Shown here piece by piece: positions 60,885 to 64,000 of a stretch of 64,000 bases of DNA. The notes under the pieces are model-generated. The model was not told the origin of the DNA, searched no databases, and saw only the letters and a program-made list of their open reading frames with translations. Made by a program: the position numbers and the translations under genes. Each line of letters starts with the position of its first letter. Within the stretch, counting starts at the first letter, position 1. The DNA is from Manis javanica (taxonomy: Eukaryota > Chordata > Mammalia > Pholidota > Manidae). The stretch is taken from contig NC_133167.1 in NCBI RefSeq assembly GCF_040802235.1, forward strand, positions 97,264,001 to 97,328,000. The letters run 5' to 3'.

Positions 60885-62800
60885 CAAGTCATTCAGTCTT
60901 GATAGTTAAAGTAAATCCCTTATTCATGGACATGAGGTTTACTTTGAGTTAATTTGGCAAGTGTAGGAGCACAAGGTGTGGAATTTATTCAGCTACAAAA
61001 GTCCCTTGAAATTCCCTACGATTTCATAAAACCTTAGGAGTTCAGGCATGTACAACTGTTTCTGAAATTTTGGAAGACACAACCTACATTATCCTGCTGG
61101 AAATGACTAAGTTGGATTTTCTACTTCATTCTGCCTCATTTCACCTCATCATTTCACAGATGACAGTGAAAAGTGATTGCGGTGTACCAGACAGGCTGAG
61201 GTAGAAGGAGGTAGGTAAGAATTAACTGGGAAAAAGATGGTAATTACATTCTAAGCAACAGGAGTAGAGAAGAGCAGAAGGAAATGCAAATGACAGTGAA
61301 GTAAGAATAGCTTAATCCATTTCAAATATTTTGTTTCTAAATATTTTTTTCCCCCTTATCTCTCACAGTCCCTCTTACAGACTTATACCAGATCTGTGGA
61401 CAGTCTGTTTTTTCTACATCTCAACACATAGAAAAGGTTGAGATATAACCGAAGATGAGATGTGAGATTCAGTTAATAACTTCAAACAGAAAGAGAAAGA
61501 TAAAAGTCAAAGACTCTGGTATGTCAAGATAGTCATCGGTGTGCTTGTTAGAAAGGACTTGCTCATTTTTGCTTAGAGGTGAAATAGCTTTTTATTCACT
61601 CACAGATGCGATGTGTTCTTGTATCAGATAGTACTAAAATTCTATGTACAGATTACTAGATAACACAAACATTGGTATTGTGATTAGTTTGTCCCAAATT
61701 ATTGTGCTGTAACCTAGTTACAGGCTGTAACTTCAGGGCATTTGAAGAAAAATATGTGGGGGGAATAATCTCTAAAATTTTAGAAACAGCAGCCTGTATT
61801 TTTAAAGTAAATCTGGTGAAAAATTTTAGGTCAGATTCCTCACTCTTAGAAATCAAATGAAGTCTCTTGAGCCAAGAATCTTCATCTCCTTGTGCAATGC
61901 CTCCTAGCCCTGTGGGATGGAGTGAATTTGGTATCAGAGTCAACATGTATCATTTCCCTCAATATCATTAGTGATTATTTGTATAAAGAATCTGTTTCAT
62001 ACTGTAAAAATAAGTTTATGTGGACAGAGTCTCTATTGCTTAGGACATTTACTAGAACAGATGTAACCATTATATCCTCCATGCTAGACTTCCATTTGTT
62101 AAATGGGGTCCACAGAACTGCATCCAATACTACCTGAACTTCAGAAATAGCCGCTGAGATCTTGCGCATGTACCATTTTCTGGAGAGAAGCCCCAAATCT
62201 TTAATCAGATTACCTCTGGAAGGCATGTCTTACAGAAGTTAAGAATGATTTACAGCATCACATTAAAAACGTATGTGTAACGCAGCTCCATGAACCTGGC
62301 GCCTTGCCAAAGGTGGTATTACTAGTAGAGGAACAGAAATGTTTATCACAGCATTAAGCAAAATAAGGCAGGTCTTTCTATCAAACAGAAATAACAATAT
62401 ACATTCTGTTCAATTCAGTGCCAGTGTTTTGCCTTCTTTTGGATTAAAATTAACAGAATTTCACACTGTGACTCCAATCTTATCAGAGACTCAAGTAAAC
62501 AGCGCAATATGAGAAATCTTGATTGTGTAACTTCTCCTGCTCACTTGGAAATAGCAAATGTCATTTTCTCACAGCCCTTCCCCAAATAATCATGACCACT
62601 TATTCACATTAATGGAATTTTCAAATTGACCACTGCACGTTTTTATCAACTTCTATGGGTTTTCTGGGTTGAAGTAGTACCAATTTGACAAGCACACCCA
62701 TCTGGGCTTCTAGTTATCATTATCACTATGATATTTTATTATCATTATTTTCTTGTTACAAACACTTCTCAGAGTGAAAGTAAACGCGTAACAAAAAACC
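60885..62800. other. Intergenic, nothing recognised
   Basis: About 1.9 kb of AT-rich DNA leading to the second CpG island; no repeat or gene assigned. Short-range regulatory sequence for the downstream promoter could lie here but cannot be read from sequence alone. Confidence 0.4.
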
Positions 62801-62819
62801 CCACTAGGTAGAGCTCTGT

Positions 62820-63560
62820 TTAAAAGAGCTTCGGAAGGGCCCCCGAGGTTGGGTCCTCCGGGGACAGCCGGAACTCGTGGACCGCCAGGCTTTCCCTTGG
62901 GCAGAACCCCGCTTCCCAGGCCCCGCACCCGGAAGCGGCGGCGCGCGCGCCCACCCGCCGCGCGCCCACGTGGGCCGCACTCCCGCCGCAGGCCAGCGGC
63001 TCGGCGCCCGACACCGCCCAGCCCGGGGATTGGTGCGCGCGGCGCCCCGCCCCCGGCGCGGCTACACAGAGGGGCGCGCACGTGCCTCGCTGGCTTTCTG
63101 CGGCGCGGCGGCCACTAGGCTCCTCTCCCTTCAGACTCGTGAGGCGGCAGCCGTTCCCCCCACACGCTCCCGCCGCTCGTCCACCGCCGCCTTCTAGGCG
63201 CCGTCCAGTGAGTAGCCAAATCTCGGGCCGCGCGGAGGGGCCGCAGGCGAGGAGCCTGGGCTCCGGGCCGAGAGGAAGGGCGGGGGCGCCAAGGGCCGCG
63301 TTCAGCCGCGCCGCAGCGACCCCGGAACGGCGAGCCCCGTGGCTGCGGGAGGGCTGCCACCGCGCACCGCCTCTGCCCCGAGGCGTCGGGGGCCGCGGCG
63401 CCGCGAGTCGCGGGAGCTGGGCGGCCGCCGGCCGCGGGGACTGCGCGGGGGCCCGTTAGCCGCCCCGGCCCCGAGGGGCCCTGGCACCCCTCTGCGGGCG
63501 GGCAGGCCGGGCCTCCCCGCGTCCTGCGCACCGAGGGGTCCCTGATTTCGCCCTCGCCCG
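62820..63560 (+). promoter_or_regulatory. SLC7A2: CpG-island promoter, probably of SLC7A2
   Basis: This is a CG-dense block about 700 bp long. It carries GC boxes (ACCGCCCA at 63013-63020; CCCCGCCCCC at 63045-63054), an inverted CCAAT box (ATTGG, 63029-63033) and two CACGTG E-boxes (62967-62972 inside the 12-bp palindrome GCCCACGTGGGC, and 63079-63084). Element order and the downstream splice donor point to plus-strand transcription. The gene name is inferred from mammalian gene order: SLC7A2 lies on the opposite strand upstream of MTMR7. No coding exon is in the window to confirm it. Confidence 0.65.
63090..63207 (+). other. SLC7A2: Candidate non-coding exon 1 with splice donor (SLC7A2)
   Basis: A GC-rich stretch downstream of the CCAAT and GC boxes ends at CCGTCCA followed by GTGAGTAG, a near-consensus splice donor with GT at 63208-63209. 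The transcription start is placed only roughly, 60-80 bases after the inverted CCAAT box. No ATG-initiated conserved frame is seen, in line with a 5'UTR exon. SLC7A2 encodes CAT2, a 12-14-helix plasma-membrane carrier for arginine, lysine and ornithine, known to use alternative non-coding first exons; others could lie further right. Start uncertain by tens of bases. Confidence 0.5.
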
Positions 63561-64000
63561 GGAGGTGCGTGGTTTGCATGCAGAACTCCGCTCGGAGCTC
63601 TGGAATCCTTTCCCCTGCTAGACTGCCCGGCACTGGTAGGACAGGTAAAATGGCCCGTGGTGGTGTGTGTTCGGGGTAGTTTAAAGCCAACGGGTGCAGT
63701 TCTGAACCCCTTTCAGGTGGACTCACCTCATTCAGCCTCTTTCCTGTTGCTGTCTTCAGCCTTGAATTCGAAATGCCCTTCTTGACGCTGACAATCGCTT
63801 AAGCCCTGCACCCCCGAATGCCCGTCCCCCGGAGAACTTTCTAACTTCTCTGGACGCGTTTTTCCAAATCAGTGGACTAACGTATTCAGAATTGAAAAGA
63901 AATACAAGTAAAGTCTTTGGAAAAGTGGCAGTAGTTCTTAGAGTAATCTATGCATACTTGCAAACATTTATGCAGAACCTCCCCAAACGCTTTTAAGGTG
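63208..64000 (+). other. SLC7A2: Start of intron 1 (SLC7A2, inferred)
   Basis: Sequence after the splice donor at 63208. It stays CpG-rich to about 63560 and then becomes ordinary. No coding exon is recognised before the window ends. Confidence 0.5.

Noticed and set aside
62710..63726. Long open frames over the second CpG island (up to 203 codons)
   Set aside because: Same reason: multiple overlapping GC-driven frames with low-complexity Arg/Pro content and no domain pattern.
1..64000. A novel multi-gene system (operon, defence island or similar)
   Set aside because: The window is a mammalian intergenic interval; apart from the MTMR7 start there are no intact neighbouring genes that could form a system. 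The strongest unusual signal is the chimeric L1/ERV insertion.

Overview
The window is placental-mammal nuclear DNA, roughly 64 kb. It has two CpG islands at its ends and, between them, long AT-rich non-coding sequence full of fossil mobile elements: LINE-1, LINE-2, MIR, MaLR-type LTRs, Tigger/pogo and hAT DNA transposons. No bacterial-type gene, operon, phage or CRISPR is present. I saw no primate Alu, rodent B1/B2, or carnivore/ruminant tRNA-SINEs. The youngest L1 3' ends have a G-rich, polypurine 3'UTR and look laurasiatherian to me (perhaps pangolin-like), but the species assignment is a low-confidence inference.

Left end: on the minus strand at 2046-2069 a start codon in strong Kozak context opens a peptide MEHIRTPK followed by a GTGGGT splice donor. 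This matches the first coding exon of MTMR7 (a myotubularin-related lipid phosphatase) inside a CpG-island promoter. Positions 1-2045 are then MTMR7 intron 1. Right end: a second CpG island (about 62860-63560) with GC boxes, an inverted CCAAT box, two CACGTG E-boxes and a splice donor at 63208 looks like a plus-strand promoter and non-coding first exon. In mammals the plus-strand neighbour upstream of MTMR7 is SLC7A2 (CAT2 arginine/lysine transporter), so the window probably spans the whole MTMR7-SLC7A2 head-to-head intergenic interval (human 8p22 synteny).

Middle: the most striking structure is at 3670-7687. A 5'-truncated LINE-1 is followed directly by a piece of an endogenous retrovirus (integrase end, Env transmembrane subunit, 3' LTR up to its polyadenylation site). 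A single perfect 18-bp target-site duplication brackets the whole composite, so it appears to be one L1-mediated insertion carrying retroviral transcript sequence (3' transduction or template switching). Other readable events are an L1 nested in an L1 with target duplication (27068-27462), a twin-primed inverted L1 with a 12-bp target duplication (34104-34554), small L1 tails with target duplications (15695, 28760, 52997), a dead Tigger1-like transposon (44056-46629), a hAT MITE with 8-bp-type target duplication (58934-59249), an unnamed repeat family in three copies (46.2, 48.3 and 51.9 kb), and a recent 179-bp direct duplication (59467 and 60706). One unidentified minus-strand open segment (33072-33418) with protein-like composition may be a retrocopy or exon.

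Apart from the MTMR7 initiator exon I find no protein-coding sequence that I would call functional. The remaining stretches are intergenic sequence in which I recognise nothing; they are listed so that the map is complete.
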